Notes: generated by a model not told the origin, from the letters alone. A DNA stretch of 11,223 bases from Solirubrobacteraceae bacterium (GCA_025935735.1 JAICUS010000145.1:1-11223); one strand, 5' to 3'. Counted from the first letter of the stretch, positions 1-7,068 are shown. Numbers and translations are program-made.

Positions 1-13
1 GGGGGGCCGGTGT

Positions 14-31
14 GGCGGGTGAGGGCCCGCC
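14..31 (-). terminator. Possible weak hairpin downstream of the DoxX-like gene
   Basis: A 6-bp perfect inverted repeat (GGCGGG / CCCGCC) with a 6-nt loop starts 7 nt beyond the stop codon of the DoxX-like gene on the minus strand. No T-run follows it, since the minus strand continues into C-rich sequence. It could be a poor intrinsic terminator, part of a Rho-dependent end, or chance in GC-rich DNA. The window ends too soon to see whether another gene follows. Confidence 0.25.
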
Positions 32-38
32 GCCGCGC

Positions 39-386
39 TCAGCGGATCGCGACCCGCCACACCCAGCCGACGATCGCCCCCTGCAGCGGCAGCCGCGCCC
101 ACAGCAGCGGCCGCGGGAAGCGGGGGAAGCGCTCCGCGTGCACCGCCATCTCCACGTTGGCCGGGAAGATGGCCACGAGCGTCGCGACGAGCCACCAGCC
201 CGCGGCCCGCCGCGTGCGCGCGTGCAGCACGCCCGCGCCGCCCACCATCTCCGCGACCCCGCTGGCGTAGACGAGCGGCCGGTGGGCAGGCAGGTAGCGC
301 GGCATGATCGCCACGTACATGCGCGGGCGCAGGAAGTGCAGCGCGCCGGTCACGAGGAAGGTGGCGCCGAGGACGGCTCGCTTCAT
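39..386 (-). CDS. DoxX-like small integral membrane protein (115 aa)
   Basis: The product is a small, largely hydrophobic protein with about four membrane segments (roughly residues 3-19, 36-54, 61-78 and 98-112). It carries the hallmarks of the DoxX-like family: an N-terminal GALHFLRP stretch, MPRYLP near residue 30, SGVAEMVGGAGVL in the second helix, and FPANVEMAVH near residues 74-83 in place of the usual FPANIYMA. Family members are inner-membrane proteins whose biochemical role is mostly unproven; some are linked to thiosulfate:quinone reduction or redox-stress complexes. The ATG at 386 gives a family-typical length. It lies 5 nt after the stop of the lipoprotein gene upstream, so the two are probably co-transcribed. 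I see no good Shine-Dalgarno sequence, which suggests translational coupling. The family call is solid; the function is not known. Confidence 0.85.
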   Translation of the reverse strand: MKRAVLGATFLVTGALHFLRPRMYVAIMPRYLPAHRPLVYASGVAEMVGGAGVLHARTRRAAGWWLVATLVAIFPANVEMAVHAERFPRFPRPLLWARLPLQGAIVGWVWRVAIR

Positions 387-391
387 GAGCG

Positions 392-922
392 CTAAGGCTG
401 GCAGGCGCGCTGAATGGCCGTCGCGGCGGCGAGGATGCGGTTGACCGCCGGCTTGTCGGTCATCGCCGCCACCGCGGCGGGGAAGTCGCCGCGGGCCGCC
501 GGCGCCTTCGCGCGGGCGAAGTCGCGGCTGAACTTGCGCAGCGCCCGGACCATCCGGGCGTTGACCGCGCTCAGCGGGTCCGGGACGCCGGCCGCCGCCA
601 TCAGCCGGGCCGAGCGCTCGAGCTGCTGCTGCTCGGTGGCGATCCGGCTCGCGAGATCCTCCTTGTTCTCCGACTGGGCGATCAGCTCGGAGCTGGAGCC
701 CAGCGCGAGCGTGACCCGCTGCAGCCGGGCGTACAGCGGCGCGCAGAGCTGCTGGTCGGCCACGGTGAGCGGGATCGGCGTGGCCGTCGGCTTGGCGGCC
801 GTCGCCGTGGCGGCGACCGTCGCCGCCGGGGCCGGGGTGCGGCGCGCGGCCGGCTCGTGGCCGCCGCCTCCACAGCCCGCGAGCGCGAGCACGAAGGCGA
901 GCCCCGCGACGAGCCGCCTCAT
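392..922 (-). CDS. Small helical lipoprotein of unknown function (176 aa)
   Basis: Residues 1-17 form a lipoprotein signal peptide: MRR, a hydrophobic core, and the lipobox LAGC with Cys17 as the lipidated residue. A Gly-rich and then Pro/Ala/Thr-rich tether follows (about 18-52). Residues 53-174 read as an alpha-helical domain rich in Ala, Leu, Arg and Gln, with heptad-like stretches around 86-110 and 118-140. Cys60 and Cys174 sit at the two ends of this domain and could form a disulfide outside the cell. I do not recognise a family. The start codon lies inside the ATGA overlap with the upstream lipoprotein gene (4 bp), and the DoxX-like gene follows 5 nt after the stop, so the three genes look like one operon. 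The overlap and signal peptide both support this start. Confidence 0.82.
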   Translation of the reverse strand: MRRLVAGLAFVLALAGCGGGGHEPAARRTPAPAATVAATATAAKPTATPIPLTVADQQLCAPLYARLQRVTLALGSSSELIAQSENKEDLASRIATEQQQLERSARLMAAAGVPDPLSAVNARMVRALRKFSRDFARAKAPAARGDFPAAVAAMTDKPAVNRILAAATAIQRACQP

Positions 923-1935
923 CGCTGCACGAGGACGCGCGCGACGACCTGCGGCCCGAAGTCACCGACCGGGTCGAGCCGCCAGAACAGCCCGTTCGGG
1001 CCCAGCGGCGCGTTGCCGGGCACGTGGACCCGCATCTCGAACCACTGCGACTTGCCGGGCGCGATCGGCGCGGCGGCGCCGCAGTTGAGCTGGTGCGCCT
1101 CCGTCGGGCCGACCGGCGCGAACTTCTCGGCCAGCAGCGGGCAGCGGCCGTCGAAGCGCACGGTCTCCGTGGTGGAGCGGTTGCGCAGGTCGACGGCGAA
1201 CCGCAGGTCCTCGCCGCGGCGCGCCCGCAGCGCGCCCTGGCCGCCACCGACCGGATGCGCCGTGACCGTCAGCGGCGCGTCGGTGAAGCCGCGGCCGGCG
1301 GTCAGCGGCTCGGGCGCGATCGGGCGCATCCCGATGGTCGACGGGCGCCCTGCGTGGTCGCACGGCACGACCGCGGTGTAGTCGGCGTCGAGGCTCCCGC
1401 CGTGCGCCGGCAGCGTCAGCCGCAGCGCCTTCGGCGGGTTGATCCCGCGCTGCTTGGCCGCGAGGCCGGCGTGCGGGCACCAGTTCGCCCAGTCGAGGCT
1501 GACCACCGCGCCCTGCCCGGGCGCCAGCGACCGCAGGGCGGACGCCGGCGGCGCGACCTGCGGGAACGGCAGCGGGGCCGCCGGCAGCGCGCGCTGGCGC
1601 TGCCGGGGCGGCGCGGTGCCGCCGACGAAGCGCGCGGACGGGCGGCCGGTGAGCGCGCAGGCGCGCGGGCCGCGGTTGCGCAGCAACAGCGTGCCCGTCC
1701 CGCCCTCGCTCGCCCCCGGCACGAGCGCCAGGCCCTTGCCCTCCACCTTTAGCTGCGCCGCCCGGCACGGCGGCGCGGACCCGCCGTCCGTGGCCAGCGC
1801 CGCCGGCGCCGTGGCCCGGAACGGCACGAGCTTGACCTTGGGGCCGGCGGCCGCCGCGGGCTTGTGCCCGCCACCGCCACCACCGCAGCCGGCCAGCGCC
1901 AGCAGCGCCGCACAACCCAACACCCTCCGATACAT
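919..1935 (-). CDS. Lipoprotein with DUF4232-like domain and second beta domain (338 aa)
   Basis: The N-terminus is a lipoprotein signal with lipobox LAGC (Cys17) followed by a run of Gly. Residues about 55-195 resemble the DUF4232 domain of secreted actinobacterial proteins: a leading Cys (Cys57), then GTLLLRNRGPRACALTGRPS around 81-100, which matches the 'ltNrg..pCtL.G.P' signature and supplies the partner Cys93. Cys153 and Cys192 could form a second pair. Residues about 215-338 look like a second beta-sandwich (LRFAVDLRNRSTTETVRF near 244-261) with Cys265 and Cys285. The substrate or partner is unknown. The protein should be lipid-anchored on the outer face of the membrane. An AGGAGG lies 13 nt before the ATG, a longish spacing. 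This gene heads the cassette of two lipoproteins and a DoxX-like protein, and its stop overlaps the next start by 4 bp. Confidence 0.85.
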   Translation of the reverse strand: MYRRVLGCAALLALAGCGGGGGGHKPAAAAGPKVKLVPFRATAPAALATDGGSAPPCRAAQLKVEGKGLALVPGASEGGTGTLLLRNRGPRACALTGRPSARFVGGTAPPRQRQRALPAAPLPFPQVAPPASALRSLAPGQGAVVSLDWANWCPHAGLAAKQRGINPPKALRLTLPAHGGSLDADYTAVVPCDHAGRPSTIGMRPIAPEPLTAGRGFTDAPLTVTAHPVGGGQGALRARRGEDLRFAVDLRNRSTTETVRFDGRCPLLAEKFAPVGPTEAHQLNCGAAAPIAPGKSQWFEMRVHVPGNAPLGPNGLFWRLDPVGDFGPQVVARVLVQR

Positions 1936-1948
1936 CCTGAAGTCTCTT

Positions 1949-1954
1949 CCTCCT
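1949..1954 (-). promoter_or_regulatory. Shine-Dalgarno AGGAGG for the DUF4232-like lipoprotein
   Basis: The minus strand reads AGGAGG followed by 13 nt and then the ATG at 1935. It is a perfect core with long spacing, and it supports that ATG because it precedes a clear lipoprotein signal peptide. Confidence 0.6.
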
Positions 1955-1969
1955 GAAACAGCCCACCGC

Positions 1970-2003
1970 CGCGGTGCCCGACACCGTAGTGCCGGGCACC
2001 GCG
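1970..2003 (-). terminator. Strong hairpin between peptidase and lipoprotein genes, likely terminator
   Basis: Two perfect 11-nt arms (CGCGGTGCCCG and CGGGCACCGCG) surround an inner 3-bp extension. Together they give a 14-bp stem interrupted by one A-C mismatch and closed by a CGTA tetraloop. It begins 14 nt after the stop codon of the larger peptidase gene (minus strand) and ends 34 nt before the lipoprotein start. After the hairpin the minus strand has only a short TTT, so the U-tract is poor, which is common in high-GC actinobacteria. The loop region also holds TACGGT, a possible -10 box for the lipoprotein cassette, so an operator-like role is the alternative. Confidence 0.6.
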
Positions 2004-2017
2004 CGCAGGCGGGTTCC

Positions 2018-4864
2018 CTACGGGTTCGTCGTGGACAGCGTGAACGTCAGCGTCTTGCCGTAGCTGCCCGTCCGGAGCGCATCGTTCTTTCCGATGTGCT
2101 GCCGGAACTTCAGCGTCACCTGGTCATTGCTGACCGGGTTGCCGTACGTCAGCACGGTGAGCGGGTTCGCACTCACCGGGGCGAACGCCCCGCCTGTGCC
2201 GAGGGCGCTCGTCGCCGACGCCTGCAGCGCGGACGGCAGCGAGAACGTCCCGTTGACCAGGTGCCCGCTCGTGGCCGACGTGTCCGGGTCGGCGACCGAC
2301 AGGGCCGCGTCGCCGGCGGTGGACGTCACCGTGGCCGTCGTCTGGGCGTCGTAGTCCTTGTCGACGCCCGGAGTGAACGCCCCGAACGTCGCCGGGCCGC
2401 CCAGCGACAGCGACAGCGTCGCTGGCACGGAGCCGCCGACAGTGCCCTGCGCGTACGTGCCGTCGACCTCGTTGACGCCGTTGCCCAGCTGCTGGAACGC
2501 GCCGTTGCCGAGCCCGGTGATGAACTGCTTCTCGGCGCCGGTGAGCGTGCCGCACGGATCCGTGCTCGGCGGCACCGGCTCAGAGGCCGGCGGCGTCGCC
2601 GGGAACAGCGTCGGCTGGAACTCAACCGGCAGCGCCTGCCGGTAGTAGCCGACATGGCCGGCCGCGTCGAGCGTGTACAGCTTCACGTCGTAGTACGCCG
2701 GCTGCGTGCTGGCGTACGTGTGGGTCACCTTCTGGTTGGTGGAGGCGGCCGTGTGGCCGTCGCCGAAGTCCCAGAAGTACTTCAGCCCGTTCGTGGAGCC
2801 GTCCGGCGTGCGGCTGAACGACCCGTCGAAGGTGACGGTGTTCGTCGTCGTCGGCTTGGCCGGGTCCGTCTCGAAGTACGAGACGTTGTCGTTGCCCTTC
2901 GGCACCGCGCCGGCGTACTGGTCACGCTGGATCAGGTAGTCGGTCCAGGTGGCCGGCAGCTCGAGCGCCCGCTTGAGGCCCTCCGACGGCGTCTGCACCC
3001 CTCCGGGTCCGTGGATGGTCCCGGACGCGAAGTAGTTGAGGTGCGAGATGTAGTCGTCGACCACGTCCTGCCCGCCGTAGGCCGCGAGGCCGGGCTTGGA
3101 GGCGTAGTTGGCCGGATACGGGTTCTCCGCGCCGCCGACCGCCGGGTTGGTGCTCGAGTCGAACGCCCCGACGATGCCGTAGCCCGGGATGCCCCGGTTG
3201 ATGAACGACACCTGGTCGGTCCGGCCGAGCGCGTCGTCGATGACCGGCGAGTACTTCTGCTGGTCCTCGGGCGTGTAGGCCGGAACGGTCTGCGCGCTCG
3301 GGTCCACCGGGGTCGAGCCGACCTGGTCGAGCCGCAGCGGGTTCTCCAGCGGCATCGAGAAGTTGTACTTCTGCCCCAGGGTCTGGAAGGCCTGGGTCAC
3401 CGAGTCGGCGATCGCCGAGCGGAACGCGATCTCGGCCGGGAAGTTGGCCTGGATGCGCGCCCACGCGTCGGACGTGGCCGGGTAGATGTTGTTCGCCGCC
3501 AGCGGCGTCGCGTTGATGTTCGTGTACCACGGCCCGACGCCGCCGCCCACGATGTTGTTGAGGTAGTGCTGGGTGCCCCAGTGGTAGGCGGGGTACTCCA
3601 GCCCGTTCTGGTCCATGTTGGCCACCATCACGTACTGGCCCTGCGGCCCGTCCGGGATGAGGCCGAGCGCGGTGCGGGTCACCGTGACGCCGGCCGCGTA
3701 GTCGGAGGCCAGCGGCGTGGACAGCGTCAGCCCGGTGCCGACGTCCCCGGCGGACGCGCCGGTCGCGTGGGCCTTGGCCAGCGGCTGCGCCAGCGTCACG
3801 CCGGTGCCGCCGGCCCCGGTCGTGCCGATGGCGGCGATCGTAGCGAACTCCTGGTTGGCGCCGGTGTCGATGGCGATCCGGTGGCCGACGACCATGTCCC
3901 GGGTGCTGGCGACCTTGATCACCGTGTCGCCCGCGGCGGCCGCGGCGGCCAGGGTCGTCAGGCGGCCGGCGCTCGTACCGACCGAGGAGACCGTCTTGAC
4001 CTCGTGCTTGCCGGCCTGGTCGATCAGGATGGCCGACCCGGCGAGGATGCCGTTGATCGAGCCCACGGGGATCGTCGTGTCGCCCGCCGAGACCGGCGCC
4101 GCGAGCGTGGTGGGCGTATCGGCGGACGAGTACTCGCCGGAGCCCACCAGGCCGGTCTCCTCCGCGTCATAGAGCGCGGTCTTGATCGTCCGCTTCGGGT
4201 AGGTCCCGTTGAGCTGGTACCAGCGCATCAGGCCCTGCAACTCGGCCATGCCCATGGTTATGCCGGTGTCGGCGTCATATGGGGAGCCGTTGTTCCAGTT
4301 GCCGTTGCGGATGCTGGTGAACGGCGTCAGGCTGCCGCTCTGCGCGCCGGCCGCCGGGTTGCCCCGGATCGGCGTGCTGTCGTTGTGGCCGGCGATCAGC
4401 ACGACCTGCCCCGGACACGCCTGGCCCGGGATCGTCACCGTGGCGTCGTCGAGCTGCCACTGGTAGGTCTGGTTGCCGCTGCCGCTGCAGCACGGGTCGA
4501 AGTGGTCCTTCGCCGTGAGGAACCTGCCCATCGGCCCCATGTGCGAGTCGTCGCTGTTGGTCGACTCGCTCTTCCACCACTGGTAGTACTCGGTGGCGCC
4601 GTTGTAGTTCGGCGGCAGGTTGTCCGCCGTGTTGAGGTTGTCCGGCGGGCCGTCGGCGCCGGCCACGCGGAACACGAACTGCGACTGGGAGAACCACTCC
4701 TCGTGATAGAGGAAGTCGTTGTCGATGACCGGGTGCTCCGCCGTGGCGAGGATCGCCGCCGCCGCGTGGGTGGACTTCGGCGCCGTGGCGCCGTGCGCGG
4801 TGGACGCGACCACCGGGATCGCCAGGGCGAACGCCGTGGCGACCAGGACAAGCACGCGCCTCAT
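2018..4864 (-). CDS. Secreted M28-like metallopeptidase with PKD and C-terminal beta domain (948 aa)
   Basis: A Sec signal peptide (about 1-25, ending near TAHGA) precedes a peptidase domain of the M28 zinc aminopeptidase type. Matches to the co-catalytic motif set are H160-x-D162 in LIAGHND, D197 in GSPYDADTG, E235-E236 in LYDAEETGLVGSGEY, and D418 in VANMD. The usual final His (YHTxxDT) is not obvious; the matching stretch near 593-612 reads AAYGGQDVVDDYISHLNYF. Residues about 250-398 are an insert of two full and one partial beta-rich repeats (AGDTTIPV..., AGDTVIKV...) splitting the peptidase domain. A PKD domain follows (about 660-745, with WDFGDG at 698-703). Residues about 800-948 form a further beta domain ending TLTFTLSTT, which I recall from other secreted actinobacterial proteins. 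The ATG at 4864 is fixed by the signal peptide, an ideal ribosome binding site and the ATGA overlap with the upstream paralogue. Substrate unknown. Confidence 0.88.
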   Translation of the reverse strand: MRRVLVLVATAFALAIPVVASTAHGATAPKSTHAAAAILATAEHPVIDNDFLYHEEWFSQSQFVFRVAGADGPPDNLNTADNLPPNYNGATEYYQWWKSESTNSDDSHMGPMGRFLTAKDHFDPCCSGSGNQTYQWQLDDATVTIPGQACPGQVVLIAGHNDSTPIRGNPAAGAQSGSLTPFTSIRNGNWNNGSPYDADTGITMGMAELQGLMRWYQLNGTYPKRTIKTALYDAEETGLVGSGEYSSADTPTTLAAPVSAGDTTIPVGSINGILAGSAILIDQAGKHEVKTVSSVGTSAGRLTTLAAAAAAGDTVIKVASTRDMVVGHRIAIDTGANQEFATIAAIGTTGAGGTGVTLAQPLAKAHATGASAGDVGTGLTLSTPLASDYAAGVTVTRTALGLIPDGPQGQYVMVANMDQNGLEYPAYHWGTQHYLNNIVGGGVGPWYTNINATPLAANNIYPATSDAWARIQANFPAEIAFRSAIADSVTQAFQTLGQKYNFSMPLENPLRLDQVGSTPVDPSAQTVPAYTPEDQQKYSPVIDDALGRTDQVSFINRGIPGYGIVGAFDSSTNPAVGGAENPYPANYASKPGLAAYGGQDVVDDYISHLNYFASGTIHGPGGVQTPSEGLKRALELPATWTDYLIQRDQYAGAVPKGNDNVSYFETDPAKPTTTNTVTFDGSFSRTPDGSTNGLKYFWDFGDGHTAASTNQKVTHTYASTQPAYYDVKLYTLDAAGHVGYYRQALPVEFQPTLFPATPPASEPVPPSTDPCGTLTGAEKQFITGLGNGAFQQLGNGVNEVDGTYAQGTVGGSVPATLSLSLGGPATFGAFTPGVDKDYDAQTTATVTSTAGDAALSVADPDTSATSGHLVNGTFSLPSALQASATSALGTGGAFAPVSANPLTVLTYGNPVSNDQVTLKFRQHIGKNDALRTGSYGKTLTFTLSTTNP
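3671..4117 (-). repeat. Internal protein repeats inserted in the larger peptidase (residues about 250-398)
   Basis: The encoded segment holds two similar units, TTLAAPVSAGDTTIPV... (from about residue 252) and TTLAAAAAAGDTVIKV... (from about 303). Each runs on to a hydrophobic 'VG..I.ID' strand and a 'V..IG / VSSVG' strand. A shorter unit starts at about 376 (GTGLTLSTPLASDYAAG). The repeats separate the Glu-Glu motif from the downstream NMD metal-ligand strand, so they protrude from the peptidase fold. They are degenerate at DNA level. Confidence 0.7.
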
Positions 4865-7053
4865 CGCGACACCTCCTCGCGCTTCGCCGGGGCTTGCCCA
4901 CCGGCACCACCGCCCGCGGCGCCGATCAGCGCCGCCGTCTCCTGCGGCGACAGCGTCCCGCAGGCGGGAGTGCCCGGAGCCGCTCCGGCCGGGCCGTTGA
5001 CCGAGACCGCCTGGCGGTAGACGCCCCACGCGCCGGCCTTGCCGACCGCGAGCTTGACGTCGGCCCACATCGGCCCGGAGAACGTGTGCGACACGGTCTT
5101 GCCGGTGGCGTGCGTGCCGTCGCCGAAGTCCCAGTAGTAGGTCAGCCCGTCGCCGCTGCCGTCGGCGGCGCGGGCGAAGCTCGCGTCGAAGCCGACGGTG
5201 GTCGAGGACGGGGTGGCCGGGCTGGTCTCGAAGTAGGCGACGGGCGTCGTCGGCTTGGCCGTCGCGCCGGCGTAGTCGTCGCCGGCGATCAGCATGCTCG
5301 TCCACTCGGCCGGCAGCTCGAGCGCCCGCTTGAGCTCCTCCGTGGGCTGCTCCGCCCCGGCGGGACCGTGCGGCGCGCCCGCGGCCAGCCAGTTGAGGTG
5401 GTCGAGCGTGTCGGTGGTGTAGCCGACCGGCTGCACCTGGTTGACGTGGAACGGCACGCCGCTGTCATGGGCGAACCCGAGCGGGTGCGCGAGCGTGACC
5501 GTCTTGGCGGCGGCATCGAGCGACTGGATCTGGTCGTACTCGATGTTGTCGCCGCGATCGATGAAGATCGCGTTGCCGACCGCGAGCTTCGAGACGTCGG
5601 CCACCGTGACGTTCGTGGCGCCCGCGGCCAGCGGGGCGGCCGTGGTGGTCATGCCGGCCACGGGGGTGTTCGGGCCGATCTGGAACGTCGTCTGGTTGCC
5701 CGTGTAGCCGAGGATCGGCGTCGCCTTGATGGCGTCGCTGACCGAGGCGGCGTACGGGTTCTCGTCGCTGTTGGAGTTCTTGACGCCCGAGACCGTGAAG
5801 CCCGGGATGCCCTTGTTGAAGAACGCCTGCTCGTCCTCGAGCGCGTCCTTGTCGTCACGCACCGGCGAGAAGCGCTGCTGGTCGGCCGCCGAGTACGCGG
5901 GGAAGACGGGCGTGACGCCGTTGTAGGGCGCCGGCGGCGTCTGGCCGTTCGGCATGTCGAAGCGCAGCGGGTTCTCCGCCGGAACCGAGAACGCGTACTT
6001 TGCGCCCTGCTCGGCGAAGCCCGCCGCCACTGCGCTCTGCAGGTCGGTGTGCAGCTGGCCGATCGCCGCCGCGTTGCCGGCGATCGCGCCGCTCGCGTCG
6101 GGGTAGGCCCGGTTCGGCGCGCTCGGCGTCGCCTTGATGAACGTGAACCACGGCGGCACGCCGCCGCCGGGGACGTTGTTCCAGTAGTACTGGGTCCCGA
6201 TGTGGAACGCGGGGTAGTCGGGCCCGAGCGAGTCCATGTTGGCGAACAGGACGTACTGGCCCTGCGGGCCCGCCGGGATGAGGTTGGCGGCGTAGTACTT
6301 GGAGCCCTCGCGGCTGAACAGCCCGTCGCCGTCCTTGCCGCGCGAGGCGTCGAGCAGCGCCACCTTCAGCGTGCGCTTCGGGTAGGTGCCGTTGTTGTCG
6401 TACCACTTGAGCAGCGCCTGGTACTCGGCCTCGGTGACCGCGACGCCGGACAGGCCGTCGTAGGCGCCCTCGTTGCCGAGGTTGGAGTCGGTGATCTCGC
6501 GCCGCGCGGCGCCGAAGCCAGTGACGCCGCTGGTCGAGCCGGTGTTGATCTCGTCGACGATGTCCGGGTTCACGGGCGCCTCGTCGGGGTGCGCGGCGAG
6601 CAGCACGCGCTGGCCCGGGCAGGTGGCGCCGGGGATGGTCACCTCGGCGTCGTCGGAGTCGAAGCGGTAGCCGCCGGTGCGGCGGAAGAAGTGGTCGCTC
6701 GCCGTGGCAAAGGAGGCCAGCGGGCCGTTGACCGCGGTGCTGGTGAGCTGGCCCTTCCAGTGCGCGAAGAGCTCCTGCTCGCCGTTGACCGTCGGCGGGA
6801 CGTTGAACGGATCGGACGGGTTCTGCGGCGGCCCGTCGGCGCCGGAGATCCGGTAGCTGTAGCTGTTGGCCATGCCGTACAGCTCCGTGTACAGGTGGTC
6901 GATGTCGACCACCGGCGACGGCTGCGCTGCCGGCACGGCTCCGGCGCGCGAGGCGCCCAGTGACGACATCCCGACGGCGGCGGCGGCCGCGGCGGTGGCC
7001 GCAGCGAGCAGCAGCGCCGTGCGGCGTCGCCATGACAGGCGGGGTACATCCAT
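4861..7053 (-). CDS. Secreted M28-like protein with PKD domain, catalytic Glu pair lost (730 aa)
   Basis: This is a paralogue of the downstream peptidase and shares blocks such as GADGPP, CPGQ.VL.A, GTYPKRT.K.AL.DA, GPQGQYV, KRALELPA.W and WDFGDG. A signal peptide with an Arg cluster (WRRR, 8-11) and a long Ala-rich core spans about 1-40. M28 landmarks are H155-x-D157 (AAHPDE), D199 (GAYDGLSGVA) and D274 (FANMD). Where active M28 enzymes have Asp-Ala-Glu-Glu, this protein reads DASRGKDGDG (235-244), so both the catalytic Glu and a metal-ligand Glu are replaced by Ser237 and Arg238. The final His of YHTxxDT is also absent (GYTTDTLDHLN, 544-554). A single beta-rich repeat is inserted at about 467-540 and a PKD domain lies at about 605-686. 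The protein ends soon after CGTLSPQE and lacks the extra C-terminal domain of its neighbour. It is probably a pseudopeptidase or a binding protein. Confidence 0.87.
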   Translation of the reverse strand: MDVPRLSWRRRTALLLAAATAAAAAAVGMSSLGASRAGAVPAAQPSPVVDIDHLYTELYGMANSYSYRISGADGPPQNPSDPFNVPPTVNGEQELFAHWKGQLTSTAVNGPLASFATASDHFFRRTGGYRFDSDDAEVTIPGATCPGQRVLLAAHPDEAPVNPDIVDEINTGSTSGVTGFGAARREITDSNLGNEGAYDGLSGVAVTEAEYQALLKWYDNNGTYPKRTLKVALLDASRGKDGDGLFSREGSKYYAANLIPAGPQGQYVLFANMDSLGPDYPAFHIGTQYYWNNVPGGGVPPWFTFIKATPSAPNRAYPDASGAIAGNAAAIGQLHTDLQSAVAAGFAEQGAKYAFSVPAENPLRFDMPNGQTPPAPYNGVTPVFPAYSAADQQRFSPVRDDKDALEDEQAFFNKGIPGFTVSGVKNSNSDENPYAASVSDAIKATPILGYTGNQTTFQIGPNTPVAGMTTTAAPLAAGATNVTVADVSKLAVGNAIFIDRGDNIEYDQIQSLDAAAKTVTLAHPLGFAHDSGVPFHVNQVQPVGYTTDTLDHLNWLAAGAPHGPAGAEQPTEELKRALELPAEWTSMLIAGDDYAGATAKPTTPVAYFETSPATPSSTTVGFDASFARAADGSGDGLTYYWDFGDGTHATGKTVSHTFSGPMWADVKLAVGKAGAWGVYRQAVSVNGPAGAAPGTPACGTLSPQETAALIGAAGGGAGGQAPAKREEVSR
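4871..4878 (-). promoter_or_regulatory. Strong Shine-Dalgarno deciding the start of the larger peptidase
   Basis: The minus strand reads GAGGAGGT, 6 nt before the ATG at 4864. The reading frame stays open upstream for more than 400 nt, out of frame through the neighbour gene. This site, the signal peptide and the ATGA junction are what place the start at 4864. Confidence 0.8.
5434..5655 (-). repeat. Single beta-rich repeat domain inserted in the smaller peptidase-like protein
   Basis: Residues about 467-540 (TTTAAPLAAGATNVTV, LAVGNAIFIDRGDN, TVTLAHPLGFAH) match the repeat type seen in the neighbouring paralogue. Here the unit sits late in the peptidase domain, between the GIPG loop region and the GYTTDTLDHLN stretch. 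In the neighbour the repeats sit right after the Glu-Glu motif. Confidence 0.65.
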
Positions 7054-7062
7054 CCGCAAGAC

Positions 7063-7068
7063 CCTCCT
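7063..7068 (-). promoter_or_regulatory. Shine-Dalgarno AGGAGG for the smaller peptidase-like gene
   Basis: AGGAGG on the minus strand is 9 nt from the ATG at 7053 but only 3 nt from an in-frame TTG at 7059. The spacing and the codon type favour the ATG at 7053. Confidence 0.75.

Noticed and set aside
3931..3950. Tandem GCGGC-type palindromic repeat
   Set aside because: It encodes a run of alanines inside the peptidase insert. The symmetry follows from GCC/GCG codons and needs no other explanation.
1439..5020. Very long plus-strand open frame (1193 codons) opposite the larger peptidase gene
   Set aside because: It is antisense to a gene with a signal peptide, catalytic motifs and a PKD domain. 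Its translation is Arg/Val/Gly-rich and low-complexity with no domain, as expected of GC-biased shadow frames.
4865..5305. N-terminal extension of the larger peptidase up to 5305
   Set aside because: The extension overlaps the upstream paralogue out of frame and reads as Arg-rich noise. The signal peptide, GAGGAGGT site and ATGA junction place the start at 4864.
4894..6963. Long plus-strand open frame (689 codons) opposite the smaller peptidase-like gene
   Set aside because: Same reason: Arg-rich composition, no signal, no ribosome binding site, and it spans the mirror of a well-supported coding frame.
7057..7059. TTG start two codons upstream for the smaller peptidase-like protein
   Set aside because: AGGAGG would be only 3 nt away. 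The ATG at 7053 has 9-nt spacing.
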